DNA of 64,000 nucleotides from Antedon mediterranea. Its lineage: Eukaryota > Echinodermata > Crinoidea > Comatulida > Antedonidae. Shown here one piece after another: positions 12,400-21,856 of the stretch. The stretch's first letter is position 1, and the number at the start of each line of letters is the position of its first letter. The stretch spans positions 15,870,501-15,934,500 of the forward strand of contig NC_092672.1 of assembly GCF_964355755.1 (NCBI RefSeq), in the 5' to 3' direction. Made by a program: the position numbers and the translations under genes. The notes under the pieces are model-generated. The model saw only the letters and a program-made list of their open reading frames with translations, did no database searches and was not told the origin of the DNA.

Positions 12400-12675
12400 A
12401 GTCTTAGCGAAAAAAAAGAAGGTAAAACAATTATTTAGTACAGAGATTTTTTTTTATCACCCCAAATTATGGACTTTTAAGAATTCAATTACTTATTAAT
12501 ATTACGCTCTAATAATATCACTGGTTGGTGTACGCGTGGGTTGCGTCATCATTTTATAGTGCCGTAATCAAGTTTTAGCGAAAAATAAGAGGGTTAAATT
12601 TGTCATTTTCTAAAAATTACCCAAAATATGAACTTTTTAGAATCCAATTATTACGCTCTAATATCATTATTTAGG
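12400..12675 (+). repeat. decayed ~150-bp tandem duplication
   Basis: A block with TTAGCGAAAAA, a poly-T/ACCC stretch, ATGGACTTTTAAGAATTCAA and TTACGCTCTAATAATATCA recurs ~150 bases later in diverged form (TTTTAGCGAAAAATAAGAGG ... ATTACGCTCTAATATCATT). It lies inside the Ginger-like element. The rest of 12000-13160 shows AT-rich sequence without a recognised gene. Confidence 0.55.
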
Positions 12676-13169
12676 CCTACTGGTAATATTTGTAATTTTA
12701 AAAAAAAATCTTTACACCGCAACCCAGGACCGCAGCTGAAAAAAAGCTGTGGCACATCTAACGTGGATGGGAATGTTATAACATAGAGCAGCTGAACGTA
12801 GGCTACAAATACAATACAATGAATTATTTGACTAGCCTATAGGTTTATTTCAATCTTGCAAAACACAATTCATATATTTAATTCAAAATGTATGAGTCCT
12901 AAATAGGCCTACTGTATTTGATTGTTACAATGTAATAATATATTACCTGCAGTATTATGTTTTATATTTTTATACAGTAAATACTGTAATTTAAAACAAT
13001 AAAATTCACTATACATCAACTAAGGTAAACATATTAAAAATGGTACGCTTAACCAAGGCCTTGCGTGCAAAATCACGCATTAACATTTTAAAATGCTCAA
13101 AATTACGTTTTGATCAATTTTAGAACATGATTTAGGCCATTTGCGTGTTTCAAAAATACTGCGCGAAAA

Positions 13170-13726
13170 AACATCGAAACGGCCCAGAAAAGACAGAAAA
13201 TCAATTATGACAGAAGGCATGCACAACCAACTGAATTCGAATGCGGAACATATGTATTGATGAAAGATCTGCGAAGGAAAAAAAGGAAGGGAGGAAAACT
13301 GGAAAATAAATGGTTAGGTCCATACAAAATTACTTCAAAACTGGGAAAGGGATCATATTCTCTGATAGGGCTAGATGACGACAGTGTTATCAAACGTGTT
13401 AACGGGATACTTCTGAAGCCATATATCTTTCCACCAACATCTTCATCAAAATATGATTGCCCCAACACTCAAACGTCCGGCAGTACTTCACCACCCGTTT
13501 CGCCACTAATCGTCAATGGAAGCAACCTGCCTTTTAAATTGTCAAATAATCTGCCCGAAAAAGCGGCAAATGAATCAATGGAACACCACAATGCTGAGAA
13601 ATATAAGGAAGAAGGACCCTCTCAAAACGTTAGACAGGACAAGCATCTTGATCAACAATTAGATGATGTGATATTCTGTGGTTCTGTGGCAAGGAGAAAA
13701 ATCATTTTTGTTTGGAATCGACGTTA
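13170..13726 (+). pseudogene. Ginger integrase C-terminal region
   Basis: The plus-strand frame opens with NIETAQKRQKINYDRRHAQP and GTYVLMKDLRRKKRKGGKLE, then NKWLGPYKITSKLGKGSYSL and VNGILLKPYI. This is the GPY/F-type C-terminal module found in gypsy integrases and in Ginger1/KRBA2-type transposases. A Ser/Pro-rich tail of ~100 residues follows and ends at TAA near 13726. The catalytic core expected upstream is not found, because sequence before 13170 is AT-rich and stop-laden. It is therefore a 5'-truncated relic. The inverted repeats around it favour Ginger over an LTR element. Confidence 0.78.
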
Positions 13727-13839
13727 AAATATCATACAAGACGTGAATACAAATCAAAGAGAAATGAACAAGGCAGCAAAACCCACGAAAACAGCCATGA
13801 TGCGCGGAGACGGGAGCGCTTAGTTACGTTCTTGTTGGT

Positions 13840-14023
13840 GTCTAAAGTCACCATGATTGTGAGGGACCATATTTTAGAGTGTATGTCCAAAACAGACGTA
13901 TCTTTGAAAACTGCGACAGCAGATCATTCGAAAAATACACAAGTGATACAGCTATGTCTAAAGATGGAACATGGGCCGGGGCTCCGAGTTTGAAATTTAA
14001 GCATTTGCAACAATGACGAAAAC
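13840..14023 (+). pseudogene. OTU-like cysteine protease fragment
   Basis: Two overlapping frames give VTMIVRDHILECMSKT and then, shifted by one base, RRIFENCDSRSFEKYTSDTA followed by MSKDGTWAGAPSL and a stop. The 'Y...M...GTWAG...L' pattern is characteristic of the OTU-like domains carried by some Ginger1 elements. The catalytic Cys and His are not seen, so only a middle piece survives. The identification rests on a short motif and is tentative. Confidence 0.45.
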
Positions 14024-14025
14024 CA

Positions 14026-14454
14026 TTGTCTACAAATATGGCACAAGAAAGAATCAACCACATTTTCAATGGCTGGGAGTATTGCCCATTAACAAATAGT
14101 GATGCTGAAATTTCGGAAAGAAATGTGTATCTTTCAACTGTTTGTGCTCATTTTGAGCCAGTTTTGGACGTTGAAAAACAAGAGGAGGGGTTACTTGACA
14201 CATCGGAACGAAAGTACATCCGCAGACCATACCATTCAATACCCAAGTATCTCGCCCGCAAATATTGGGACTACATCACCGAAGAAACCTTAAACGCTGC
14301 TCTTGTGGACAATTATTGTGAAATTGAGCCAAATATCTTCAACTTGTTGTACGATGTCGAAGATTTCCAGGAGAAATTTTTAGAGAAAACAACTCTCATA
14401 CCTTCCCTCATTAAAAGGACGTGCTATAATACACAAATCTGTATTGTCAAATAA
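14026..14454 (+). CDS. 142-codon open frame of unknown function in the Ginger-like element
   Basis: The frame begins MSTNMAQERINHIFNGWEYC and contains ISERNVYLSTVCAHFEPVLD, RRPYHSIPKYLARKYWDYI and DNYCEIEPNIFNLLYDVEDF. Its codon use looks coding, and it follows the OTU-like fragment directly with only a stop between them, so it may be the C-terminal part of the same transposon protein. I do not recognise a domain. It could also be part of an unrelated captured gene. Confidence 0.4.
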   Translation: MSTNMAQERINHIFNGWEYCPLTNSDAEISERNVYLSTVCAHFEPVLDVEKQEEGLLDTSERKYIRRPYHSIPKYLARKYWDYITEETLNAALVDNYCEIEPNIFNLLYDVEDFQEKFLEKTTLIPSLIKRTCYNTQICIVK

Positions 14455-15834
14455 AAAATAATATGTAAGTTTTGGGTATGATGCGTCTCACATGCACACA
14501 GAGCCAAGATATAAGGAGCTTGGACTTGCACCGTGCATGGGCCCTAACCTTACGATTTTCATTTATCTTATCATCCCATGCTCTTATTCTAATATCTTGT
14601 TTCTTTCTATTTCATTCTTCTACGATCACTTCATATTTTCATGTCTTGGTGAAAAGGAAGGCTCCGGCCTCCCCTGGGTTTATAGCCTTTCTACCCAAAC
14701 AACGGCACACATGGTAAATTCATTTTTTTCTATTAATGTTTGTATATAAATGCGACGTATTACTATTGTATCGTATAAATGATATACAAAATATACGTAC
14801 TTTATATATATAAGTATTTATGCAGTTACACAAAGTATACTGTATATAAAATGTAATTTTGCATTATCATGTAGATTATAGGCCTACTGTACTTTTCTAC
14901 ACGAAATAGATGGCGCAGAGTGTCTTGGCGAAACATAACTATATTAACGACACAATCTAGCTATTTTTAAATGCGAAATAATTTTGAAAATACCTAAAGT
15001 TTTAGGAGGGACATTTGTTGATGCATTGATGATGTATTGTCCCCTGAAAAATGGTAATGTTCCATAATAGTTATTCACTTTGACCAAAAATGGATCAAAA
15101 CAATTTTGTTTTCCTGAAAAGACTGTACCAACAGCCAATGGGTTTTTGGTTTAATATAACCGTTTGTTTTTTATTTTTATAATATAAGTGGAAACATTTT
15201 TTTTCTTTTTTTTTGGCGGAAAGGAAGGCTCAGTAGTCCTCATCAATTAAAAAAACAATAAAAGTGTTCTTTTATATCATGCTCGTCTAAATTCGTGTCA
15301 AATTCATTTACTATCGTATCGGCTGAAACCATGAGTATTTCTGAAATCTAAATTTTTGTAATATGTATGCAGACAAAGAATAACTAAAATTTAATTCCTC
15401 ACTTTGAAGAATAAATAGGTGATAATTTTATAATTTTACTGACATTTCATTTTAAAACAGATGCAGTTACAGTACGTTAAAATACGATCGCAAAACGTTG
15501 ATGTATGTCATCCTATGAGCTGATGCATATATGCTACGCTTATTATAGTGCTGAGTTGTGTATGTTTCATATACAATATACAGTGTTTACTATATACAGT
15601 GTAGCATAGGTGAAATTACGAAACACACATCATTGGTATGATGACGTTATCAAAATCAAACACGAAGATGACAAATTCAAAATCGATTAAAATGGAATAT
15701 TCAACAAACAATATTATATGAGAACCCTCTTTTTTAAACCCTTCAGTGCAAGTTAAAGTTATATATTATTAAAAACAAATTCTAAACCGATCGGTGATAT
15801 ACTGAAAATGTATTAATTTGGAACGATAATAACA
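14455..15834. other. AT-rich interior of the Ginger-like element
   Basis: No gene is recognised. A short open stretch at 14483-14560 reads DASHMHTEPRYKELGLAPC but has no supported continuation. TA-rich tracts occur near 14760-14860. Confidence 0.3.
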
Positions 15835-16985
15835 TTCATTTATTCATTCATTTTATTGTTCCACATAAAAGATATCACAAGACAAGACAAAGAAAAAAAT
15901 AAAAAAATCTGGTTAATTATTTGTTTATGTGTGGAAACTTAAATAAGCCAAATATATCACATTGTACATGGTAACGTAAATTGCTTTCTAAAAAAAAAGA
16001 ACAAAAAAGCCAAACAGATTTGATTGAATATAAATAGAAGGAAAAGTAAGAAATAAATTCCATAGTAACAAACTTATTAACTATCTAAAGAATATTGATG
16101 AATTAAGAACTGTTTGTATTTTTTTTTAAACAAAAGTAATGTTTGTGATAATTTAATTAATGTTTAAAGTTAAATTATTCCATAAAAATTGTCCGTTAAA
16201 AATGAAAGAATTTTTCCTGAGGGCTATAGTGAACTTTTCATAAATAAAATGTTTCCGGGTAGATGACCTGGTCTTATAAGGATGAAGCTAAATAAACATT
16301 GTAAACAACGAGTTAAAATGAGAAGGGAGTTGGTTATTAATAACACGAAACATAAATACAAGAGTTTGCAGTTTGTTAATATCGAATATGTTTAAAGTGT
16401 TTAGCTGATGGAATAATTGCCTTGTATGGGATCTTGGGGGTGCTCCAGTGCAAATCCTTATAGAGCCTTCTTTTGAAGCTTAAAGAGACAGTGAATTTTG
16501 GATGTTGATGGAATATTCCAAGGATCAGTCTGCAAAATGTTTTTAGAAATTGAAGCCCAAGCAATATTACAGTGGGTTAAGTATGGTAAAATGAGAGTGT
16601 TGTAAAGCAAAAATAAATATTGTATGGAAGAATATATTTTAATTTACTTAAAACACCAACATTTTTAGACACTGTTTTATTAGTAATCGCAATGTGTGTT
16701 TGCCAGTTCAATTTTGAATCAATTTGAATTTGAACCCAAAGAAATTTTAAATTGTTTCCTTTTTATATTGGGTTTCCATCGGTTATAATATCAAAAGGAA
16801 AAGTATTGTTACGGTTGTTCTTTTGTGTAAAGTAGATGAAGTTAGTTTTAGATGTGTAAACCCAAAGAAACTCTATCAAGCTCAGAATTAACATTAACAA
16901 GAGTGTTTAAATTTTTGTGAGAAAAGAAAATATTGCTGTCATCTGCGAATAAGATAAATTGAAAAATGAGGAAATATGTGAGAAT
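15835..16985 (-). pseudogene. LINE reverse transcriptase 3' half, 5'-truncated
   Basis: Minus-strand frames show FADDSNIFFSHKN, the catalytic palm motif, then LPYLTHCNIAWAS, the thumb block with ALRIC and PPRSHTRQLF, LNTLNIFDINKLQTLVFMFR and HPYKTRSS. This order is typical of CR1/L2-clade LINEs. Several frameshifts and stops are present. The 3' end runs into a short ATTCATTTATTCATT-type repeat near 15840. The element starts right at the FADD region, a normal 5' truncation, and lies inside the Ginger-like element. Confidence 0.78.
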
Positions 16986-17460
16986 ATATAATCAAACCTT
17001 ATTTAATCAAAATATATAAATACAACAATGAATGAAAAGTCCTTTTTTTACTACGCTAAACACCCCCCCCCCCACCCCCTTCCCCCAAAGAAAAAAATCA
17101 GAGGGCGCTATTACTTTATCCAAAGATAGTACTGTACTATCTTTGCTTTATCCTACGATTTTTACAATGGAATAATGGAAGATTCCGAACCGAAACGCCG
17201 ATTTATCCTTGCACATTTTAAATCACTCCGTTTCGATAATTTCTTTTCGATTTTACGGTAATATTTAGTATATTTACTCTAATAGTTTACATCAACCATT
17301 TGGACTTTTTCCAGGCTTCTTATGACATTTTTAAGGATAAATAAGCAATTTTGAAGGCCGGACCAGTTTTGGCCTAGCCGGACCTGTTTTAGCGGTTGTT
17401 TCAACGCCAAAATCGCTCCGACCGGATCAGTTTTTGCCCCGGACCAACTTTCGCGTTACA

Positions 17461-18089
17461 GGTCCACTCAGTGACTAGCCTATTAATAATTATTAGGCAT
17501 AGTAGTAGTAGTAGGCCTACTAGTCTTATTAATTAGCCTAGCTAGTAGCTAGGCCTAGCTAGCCTTACCTAGAGGGCATCTAGGGTAGGCGGCCTCCTCT
17601 AGGCTAGTCTAGGACTAGCCTTAGCCTAGGTCTAGCCTAGTATTAAGTAGTACTAGGCATAGGAGGCCTACCTAGCTAGGCATAGGCTAAGGTATGGATG
17701 CCTAGGCTAGCTAGGTACTAGCCTAGTAGGCCTAGCATCCAGGCCTCTATCTAGTAGTAGGATAAGCTCCTAGCTAGCCTAGGCCTAGGCTAGTAAGCCT
17801 AGAGGCCTAGCTAGGTAGGATAGTAGTAATATCCTAAATAATTTAATTATTAGGATGATGCCTAGGCCCTATTACTAGGCCTAGGTCCTCATAGCCGGCA
17901 TAGCTAGATACTAGCCTAGGCCTATGCTTTAGTACTATATGAGACTAGCCTAGGCCTATGTAGCACAGGCGGTCTAGTCTAGCATAGGGGGCCAGGCTAT
18001 GTATCTCCTCGGGCCTACCTACCTAGGCTCGCCTATAGTAGGCCTACCTAGGCTAGGCCCCTAGTAGGTGACCAATCCAAATGAGAACG
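17461..18089. repeat. TAGGCC/CTAGG-rich low-complexity tract
   Basis: Almost 600 bases are dominated by CTAG, TAGGCC and GCCTAG words in both orientations, with TAGTAG runs. Shorter runs of the same words occur at 20818-20850, 38296-38405, 44570-44670 and elsewhere. No coding frame or phased unit is seen. Confidence 0.8.
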
Positions 18090-18929
18090 AATTATGTTAC
18101 GCCGTGTTTAGGATTCCGGCACCGGAACTCAACTGCCCAGCGTTGGGGAATCCGACACGCTATTGCGCATGCCCAGAGCGAGTTAATCGGCGACTCTATA
18201 ATATTATACGCTACAGAATACTGTAACAGCGTGATGGACCAATTAATAGCGCCACGGCGAACTAGCCTAGCGCCCATTCATATATAAACTTCATATAATT
18301 ATGAATTATAATTACATCACTAATTTTATGATTTTTCAAGTACAAAAAAAAAGATTTCATATAACGCATTATAATGTAATAACATGCACTCGTATACATG
18401 ATTTTTTTTACGGCAGCCACCGTGCGGATATGATGTGAAAATAACAGAACTGTTCGGGAAGTCGGGGTCGCAACGCTACGCTATTCACTTTCGTACATTT
18501 CTTGAAGCGTTGTGACACTGGGCAGGCCTGTGTTTTTCTCCCGTTCCGAACTTCATACTTCCTCTGTCTAATAAAATTACATTATTACGATTCTTAGATA
18601 GATACTGATTCTTATCAATATCATAATAATTATTTTAACGCGTGGCCTAGTCGTATTTTATTTATTTAAATTCATGTATGGCCTGGTTCACATCCATCTC
18701 GTTCCACGCGCAATGACTAACTAGGCTACAGCAAAGAACGATATATATTCTTTGGCTACAGTAAATCCCTATAAAAACTACGTCCGACTCTCTCGGTGGT
18801 GTGGTGCGCGGTCTGTGACAGTGCTATAATTACTTTCCTCTGGGCATGCGCAATAGCGTGTCGGATTCCCTACCGGTGGGCAGTTGAATTCCGGTGCCGG
18901 AATCCTAACCACGGTGATTATGTTATGCC
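18090..18929. mobile_element. foldback element with ~95-bp inverted arms
   Basis: Left arm ATTATGTTACGCCGTG ... GGATTCCGGCACCGGAA ... CCGACACGCTATTGCGCATG recurs inverted at 18836-18929. The internal ~650 bases carry no recognised gene. It abuts the donor site of MADF-BESS exon 1 (18933), inside that intron. Confidence 0.75.
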
Positions 18930-19329
18930 TACCTGTCAAACCAATCTCTACGCCAATTGCATTCCATATATCTTGTAATTCGCGTCTGATTTGTTGAACA
19001 GCACCTCATTTCCTCTTGTACAAGGAGGATTAACGTTTCGTCTAGGCCCATAGATGACTCCATCGCGATTGACTCTTGATGATATCTGTCCGATTTTTTT
19101 TTTTGGCGCTTGCCATAAATAAAGCTCTCTGATTGGTTGAAATATTTTTATCGTTCGCGTCCAAATAAAATATCGCTCATGCAAGCGGTATGTAAAGCTA
19201 TCTTTTATCGTAAACGATAGAATCGTATAGTTATCGTCCTAGTGTGAACGGTTCTATTGATTTTAACTTAAGCGATTTTTTTCTATTGTGTATAGTTATA
19301 GTTATCGTCGTAGTATAAACAGGCCTTTA

Positions 19330-19770
19330 GTGTATATCTTTAATCATGTTTCTATCACAAAAAGATTCTAATTCTGCACTTATAAACTGAGGTCCATTAT
19401 TGGACACAATCTGTTCCGGTAAGCCATACCGTGAGATTATAAGTTTTAACTCTTCGATAGTTCTACTACTTCTTGTACTCTTCATAATGGACAACTTATT
19501 TATATATTTATATATATCCATTTAGAGTGACTACCTATCATTACAAGGAAATTATTTTTATCTTTTTCACTTTCGTTGGAAGGGTCTTACGGGCCAATTA
19601 AAGGTAATGTGGGTTTTCACACTCTGGCATGTTTGACATTTCTTAATTAGTCTTTCGATATCATTATCGAGTTGGGGCCACCACACATATGATCTTGCTA
19701 TCAATTTCATTTGGCAAATGCCTGGGCTGGGTGTTCGCAATGCAATGCATTCCCTAGTCAATTTTGTAAC
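19330..19770 (-). pseudogene. Ty3/gypsy integrase, N-terminal half (broken)
   Basis: Minus-strand frames show the zinc-binding region SPGICQMKLIARSYVWWPQL ... IERLIKKCQTCQ and the core segment RTIEELKLIISRYGLPEQIV followed by SNNGPQFISAELESFC. The usual catalytic Asp of the SDNGPQF motif reads Asn (SNNGPQF), and the first His of the zinc motif appears to be Ser, so this copy was probably dead already. It ends at the Harbinger insertion and resumes at 3438. Sequence upstream (19771-19905) looks LTR-like but no partner was matched. Confidence 0.85.
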
Positions 19771-20937
19771 GTATTAAATGAGCACATCGACGATCACGCT
19801 GTAAGAGGAATTTATTAAGGAACAAACAAACTGAATACATAAGTATATAGAGGGCGCAGCCCATAAATATCTAGCACATTTTACAGATGTGTTACTATTA
19901 TGGGATGTAGAAGAAAAACCCGCTAATTGGATCAGCCATGTGGCCTGATCCAATTAGCTGGTCAGTCTAATTACTGAAAACATCCGAAAATAACCGAAAA
20001 CAACCGTAAATAATCGAAATAAAAATAAAAAAAGCTAAACCGAAAAACAAATTTGTATAATTTTGTAATGTCGCCCTCTACTGATGGGTGTTTCTAGAGC
20101 TAAGAACTTTAAATCGTTTCATGAGGAACGTATACAAAATATTATTTGTTATAGCCATATAGTAGGCCTAAATGACCATAACAGCGTCCTCTATAGATCG
20201 CCAAAATTCTTGATGTCCTGTGAGGCCTCCATACTTTTATCGGCAGGCCTGGCTATGATTTTCGCGAAGCTAAGCTGGCGATGGATTTCAGAAGGGTGCT
20301 CAATTATTAATTGATTAAAAAAATAGTTAAAATTTTAAAATTATCGATTTTTTACAATTTTATGCACAAACCAATCTGTTAAGTACACTTAGAAATGATT
20401 TATTTATCAGAAATTTTAAGATAAATAATTTGCGTGAGATTGCCAGCAACAGAAATAAGTGGCTTTTGTTATTTTGAATCTTTATTTTTACATTATTTTA
20501 TATTTTTTGTTGTTGTAGGATGCATGCATATAAGAACGTATCAGATTTTGTAAATCCACAGTGCGTGGTTTTGTTACATTTTTTGGAATAAAGTTACCTA
20601 TTATAGAATGTTGTAAACAACTCGTGAGTAGGTAGGTTGGATGGAGTATTAAAACAATTTTGAGTAATTTTAAGGGGTGGGTACGAAACTGCATTAGCGC
20701 CGTCTTTCCTTTACTTTTTAACGGGACCGATTGTCTAATTTTGTTAGGCCTGAAAGGTCCACACAATTGGGCCCGAACACCCATCGTCTTGCAATGAGCC
20801 CAATCGTCCATCAATCGTACTAGGCCTAGGCCCTAGGCCTAGGCCTATATAGAGAGGGCCCAGCAGGGCCCGGGTGTGGCAGGCCTTACCTAATTAAATA
20901 GCTAAGAACTAAGGTGGCCTAAAAAAAAGTTACATAC
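19771..20937. other. IFT20 intron 1, proximal part, no further exon seen
   Basis: I see no IFT20 exon 2 here. Contents: an LTR-like stretch next to the gypsy fragment; a hairpin at 19922-19958 (GCTAATTGGATCAG / CTGATCCAATTAGC); an AC(C)GAAAA-rich tract at 19975-20045; and AT-rich sequence. Open frames at 20084 and 20488 show no family resemblance. Confidence 0.4.
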
Positions 20938-21070
20938 TGTCAACAAATGTTTTACACTCATCCCTGAGCTGTACTGTCTGTTGCTGAACTTCAGGTTCCA
21001 AAACTCGAATTTTGTTTAATTCATCAAAGTGTAAGCCGGCTTTAGAGAGAGCCTCATCTGCCGCCGCCAT
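20938..21070 (-). CDS. IFT20: IFT20, intraflagellar transport protein 20, first coding exon
   Basis: The exon runs from ATG at 21070 to a GTATGT donor at 20937, giving 44 codons plus one base. The translation has [20 protein letters not shown] followed by [15 protein letters not shown]. This is the highly conserved N-terminus of IFT20, a ~132-residue coiled-coil subunit of IFT complex B that links Golgi-to-cilium sorting and binds IFT54. The short Ala-rich start (MAAADEALS) fits an orthologue. Phase +1 at the donor matches a split Lys codon expected next. Remaining exons are not visible in the minus direction down to position 1, so intron 1 is at least 20 kb or the gene is disrupted. It lies head to head with ABCF3. 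Confidence 0.88.
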
Positions 21071-21205
21071 GACTACTATCTAACATCATGAAGTAACAAA
21101 CCTTTTTTAAGAATATGGAACGCCTTTACTGCCTTTACTCTCTAGACACAATATTTCCTGATATCATTTCAGGTGACGCATGCGCAGCAATCAAAGGCAA
21201 CACTA
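21071..21205 (-). promoter_or_regulatory. IFT20 proximal promoter candidate
   Basis: Within 135 bases upstream of the IFT20 ATG are a palindromic GCATGCGC core (21177-21186, CGCATGCGCA), resembling an NRF1 site, and GTTGCC on the minus strand (21201-21196), a half-site of the RFX X-box often found in front of ciliary genes. The X-box is incomplete. No TATA box is evident. The assignment is by motif only. Confidence 0.4.
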
Positions 21206-21701
21206 TGTTGAATTCGTTATGTCTTATGTCCTGATCAAACAAACAGTTGTTCATCACTTGAAAGAATGTATCTTAACTCTATCGCCCGTTTTCTTAAATC
21301 AGACTTTAGTCGTAGTTAGAGCTAAAAAAAAGGCGTCATTTTAATTCATAAACCGAACTTCAACTAAATCGGCGGCGACTACATCAGGCCAACCTCGACT
21401 CTAAATTGAGAAATTGCATGTTGCTGCAGACTGTCCGGCATGCGGTATGACCACTAGAGGGAGTTTGTGTCCGCCCACCAACCGGTACCTTGTAAAATTG
21501 CCCGTCGATTCCATTTTACAGTGGGTAATTATTGTATCTACAGTGTGGTAGACTACCTTCAGATACTACTTATAATGGTATTTGATATACTGTATGTAGT
21601 TTTTTAAATTATTAAATGACTTTTTATAATTGTATATTCACGAATTTGAAAATATTGGCAACAGAGGGCGCTATTTTTTCATTTATAACAGAGTAATACG
21701 A

Positions 21702-21728
21702 CCTAACCCTAACCTAACCCTAACCCTA
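21702..21728 (+). repeat. short interstitial telomere-like repeat
   Basis: CCTAACCCTAACCTAACCCT plus one further unit matches the (CCCTAA)n telomere repeat of animals. About four units are present, one lacking a C. Flanks are ordinary sequence, so it is not a chromosome end. The surrounding 21206-21856 has no recognised gene. Confidence 0.8.
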
Positions 21729-21856
21729 TCTAGTAGGCTTACGGTTACGACATTTTAGTGTCAAAGGTCAATTAGCATGCTGCATGCGTGCTCGCGCCTT
21801 TATTTTGTATTTTTTACTTTAATTAAATTTTTCTTTAATTTTTCTTTTGCATTACG

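Larger units (their letters stand above)
11727..17460. mobile_element. Ginger-like DNA transposon with long inverted repeats
   Basis: Left end TGTCACGCCAAAATGGATCC and the inverted right end TGTAACGCGAAAGTTGGTCC start inverted repeats of roughly 280 bases. Shared blocks are GCTAAAACAGGTCCGGCTAG and TACTAAATATTACCGTA. Flanks GGCC (left) and GGTC (right) may be a decayed 4-bp target duplication. Inside are a gypsy-type integrase C-terminus and an OTU-like fragment. TGT...ACA ends, 4-bp duplications and gypsy-like integrase with optional OTU protease are known properties of Ginger1. It is inserted in the first intron of the Harbinger MADF-BESS gene. Confidence 0.75.
10285..19063 (-). pseudogene. 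Harbinger-encoded MADF-BESS DNA-binding protein, broken
   Basis: Three minus-strand exons are inferred. Exon 1 (19063-18933) has MESSMGLDETLILLVQE and, after frameshifts, NAIGVEIGLT. Exon 2 (11094-10945) has GDEAQKKWGNIRDAFMNTKR and FLDPFLKSR, which with exon 1 gives the helices of a MADF/Myb-SANT-like domain. Exon 3 (10551-10285) has the BESS motif DLFFCAMAETTKSFPKRQQ followed by VKRKIQQLISEIEIELL. Junction phases agree (G|GT; GA|A). Frameshifts occur in exon 1, near a T5 run in exon 2 and near an A5 run in exon 3. Harbinger transposons normally pair the transposase with such a protein, which recognises the ends and aids nuclear import. The 7.8-kb first intron holds a Ginger-like element. 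Confidence 0.82.
3442..19326. mobile_element. PIF/Harbinger transposon (15.9 kb with nested insertions)
   Basis: Left end AAGGCCTGTTTATACTACGA and right end ...AAACAGGCCT are inverted copies over ~36 bases (through CGATAACTATAACTATA). The flanking trinucleotide TTA occurs at 3439-3441 and 19327-19329, as expected for the TWA target of this superfamily, although one end carries an extra A. The element lies inside a gypsy integrase. It encodes the two expected proteins, transposase (plus) and a MADF-BESS DNA-binding protein (minus), convergently. Most of its excess length comes from nested elements at 4278-5544, 6204-7947, 8492-9339, 9789-10222 and 11727-17460. Without them it would be about 6 kb. 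Confidence 0.88.

Noticed and set aside
13205-13468. Minus-strand 87-codon frame
   Set aside because: Shadow of the Ginger integrase module on the plus strand, which has clear family motifs.
21702-21728. Chromosome end or telomere addition site
   Set aside because: Only about four units, with the IFT20 and ABCF3 region continuing on both sides.
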